The notes beneath the pieces are model-generated. The model saw only the letters and a program-made list of their open reading frames with translations. It ran no database searches and had not been told where the DNA came from. A stretch of DNA of 64,000 nucleotides from Pseudomonadota bacterium (lineage in GTDB: Bacteria; Pseudomonadota; Gammaproteobacteria; Xanthomonadales; Xanthomonadaceae), in NCBI GenBank assembly GCA_018242365.1, contig JAFECB010000017.1:124001-188000 (forward strand), in the 5' to 3' direction. Shown here piece after piece: positions 63,359 to 64,000 of this stretch. Every line of letters starts with the position of its first letter. Position 1 is the stretch's first letter. The position numbers and the translations under genes were made by a program.

Positions 63359-63991
63359 TTACTCCGCATCGTGCGGCTCATCGGCCGCCGGGTGGTTGGT
63401 TGGATTCTTGTTCGCCGCGGGTGACTTGCCCGCCACGTCCTTCTTCTTGTTCGACTTCTGCTTGCCCGGACGCGCGTCGCGTCCGGAGTTGTCGCGTGCC
63501 GGTGCCAGGCCCAAGGCAATCCAGTCCGGCACCAGCTTGGCTTTCTCGATGTTGTCCGCCGCCACGGCAAGCTCGTTGCCATCGACGCCGAACGTGATCG
63601 TCGGCCCCTCTACCCGCAGGATCTCGCCCTGCAAGCGGCGGCGCCCGTCCTGCGGCAGCTTCAGCGTGACCTTGGCGGCATCACCGACGAAACGCGCGAA
63701 CTGCGCAGCGGTGAACAGCGGGCGGTCGAGTCCCGGCGACGACACCTCCAGCGTGTAGGCCGCGCTGATCGGGTCTTCGACGTCGAGCTGGGCCGAGACT
63801 TCGCGACTGACCGACTCGCATTCGTCGATCCCGACCGACCGCGAAGCCGCCTCGTCCGCGGGCACGTCGATGTACAGGCGCAGCGTCGCACCGCCGGGTG
63901 CGGTGAGGTATTCGGCACCGAGCAGATCCAGCCCGAGGGCCGCCACCGTCGGCGTCAACAGTGCAACGATTTCGCTTGCCTTGTCCGTCAC
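63359..63991 (-). CDS. rimP: Ribosome maturation factor RimP
   Basis: A 210-residue 30S maturation factor with [23 protein letters not shown] and [14 protein letters not shown], the family's conserved blocks. The last 45 residues form an unusual Lys/Asn/Pro-rich tail ([13 protein letters not shown]) beyond the normal end of about 155-165. It is probably first in the operon, but the window ends 9 nt before its start codon. Confidence 0.94.
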   Translation of the reverse strand: MTDKASEIVALLTPTVAALGLDLLGAEYLTAPGGATLRLYIDVPADEAASRSVGIDECESVSREVSAQLDVEDPISAAYTLEVSSPGLDRPLFTAAQFARFVGDAAKVTLKLPQDGRRRLQGEILRVEGPTITFGVDGNELAVAADNIEKAKLVPDWIALGLAPARDNSGRDARPGKQKSNKKKDVAGKSPAANKNPTNHPAADEPHDAE

Positions 63992-64000
63992 GTCCAGCCT

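Overview
The window is high-GC, tightly packed chromosomal DNA from a gammaproteobacterium, most likely a member of the Xanthomonadaceae (Lysobacter, Thermomonas, Luteimonas or Xanthomonas type). This rests on protein content and gene order: a 14-gene nuo operon, a rimP-nusA-infB-rbfA-truB operon, a complete leucine-degradation (liu) set, a large NAD-glutamate dehydrogenase, a fused isobutyryl-CoA mutase, S-methyl-5'-thioinosine phosphorylase, and REP repeats with their transposase. The genus cannot be fixed from the sequence alone. No tRNA, rRNA or CRISPR array was seen.

Region 1 (1-13 kb). The 5' part of a large NAD-glutamate dehydrogenase and an acyl-CoA dehydrogenase are followed by a repeat-rich accessory patch (2.56-4.1 kb). 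The patch holds a REP-associated tyrosine transposase (RAYT) with copies of its probable REP sequence, a second unrelated perfect inverted repeat, and an IS3-type transposase remnant. Next comes a two-gene ATPase plus HNH-nuclease cassette that looks like a Septu (PtuA/PtuB) anti-phage system with visibly lower GC. Then follow icmF, which carries an in-frame 85-bp REP-like inverted repeat, a ChaN-like protein, leucine dehydrogenase and isovaleryl-CoA dehydrogenase.

Region 2 (13-38.5 kb). A lipoprotein-type subtilisin autotransporter, a thiolase and two Ala/Pro-rich lipoproteins come first. A minus-strand salvage and housekeeping block follows (FAD monooxygenase, mtiP, hpt, nagZ, CYTH protein, rlmD). 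The rest of the leucine pathway (liuB, liuC, liuD, liuE) is interrupted by a bactofilin pair, feoAB with a small Cys-rich protein, and a DUF559 nuclease gene framed by inverted palindromes. A PAS-GGDEF-EAL gene is translationally coupled to liuE. Together ldh, liuA, liuB/D, liuC, liuE and the thiolase cover leucine to acetyl-CoA and acetoacetate, except for the branched-chain keto-acid dehydrogenase. IcmF, the acyl-CoA dehydrogenase and an HSD17B10-like SDR would serve isobutyryl/butyryl-CoA metabolism.

Region 3 (38.5-64 kb). An SDR, a small membrane protein and an EF-P-like factor form a coupled cluster. It is followed by nuoN to nuoA on the minus strand (respiratory complex I), a small exported FecR-like protein, an O-antigen-ligase family protein, and the translation/transcription operon truB-rbfA-infB-nusA-rimP.

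The observations most worth following are the REP-like element translated inside icmF, the Septu-like cassette beside REP/IS debris, and the DUF559 gene bounded by near-identical inverted palindromes between liuC and liuD.
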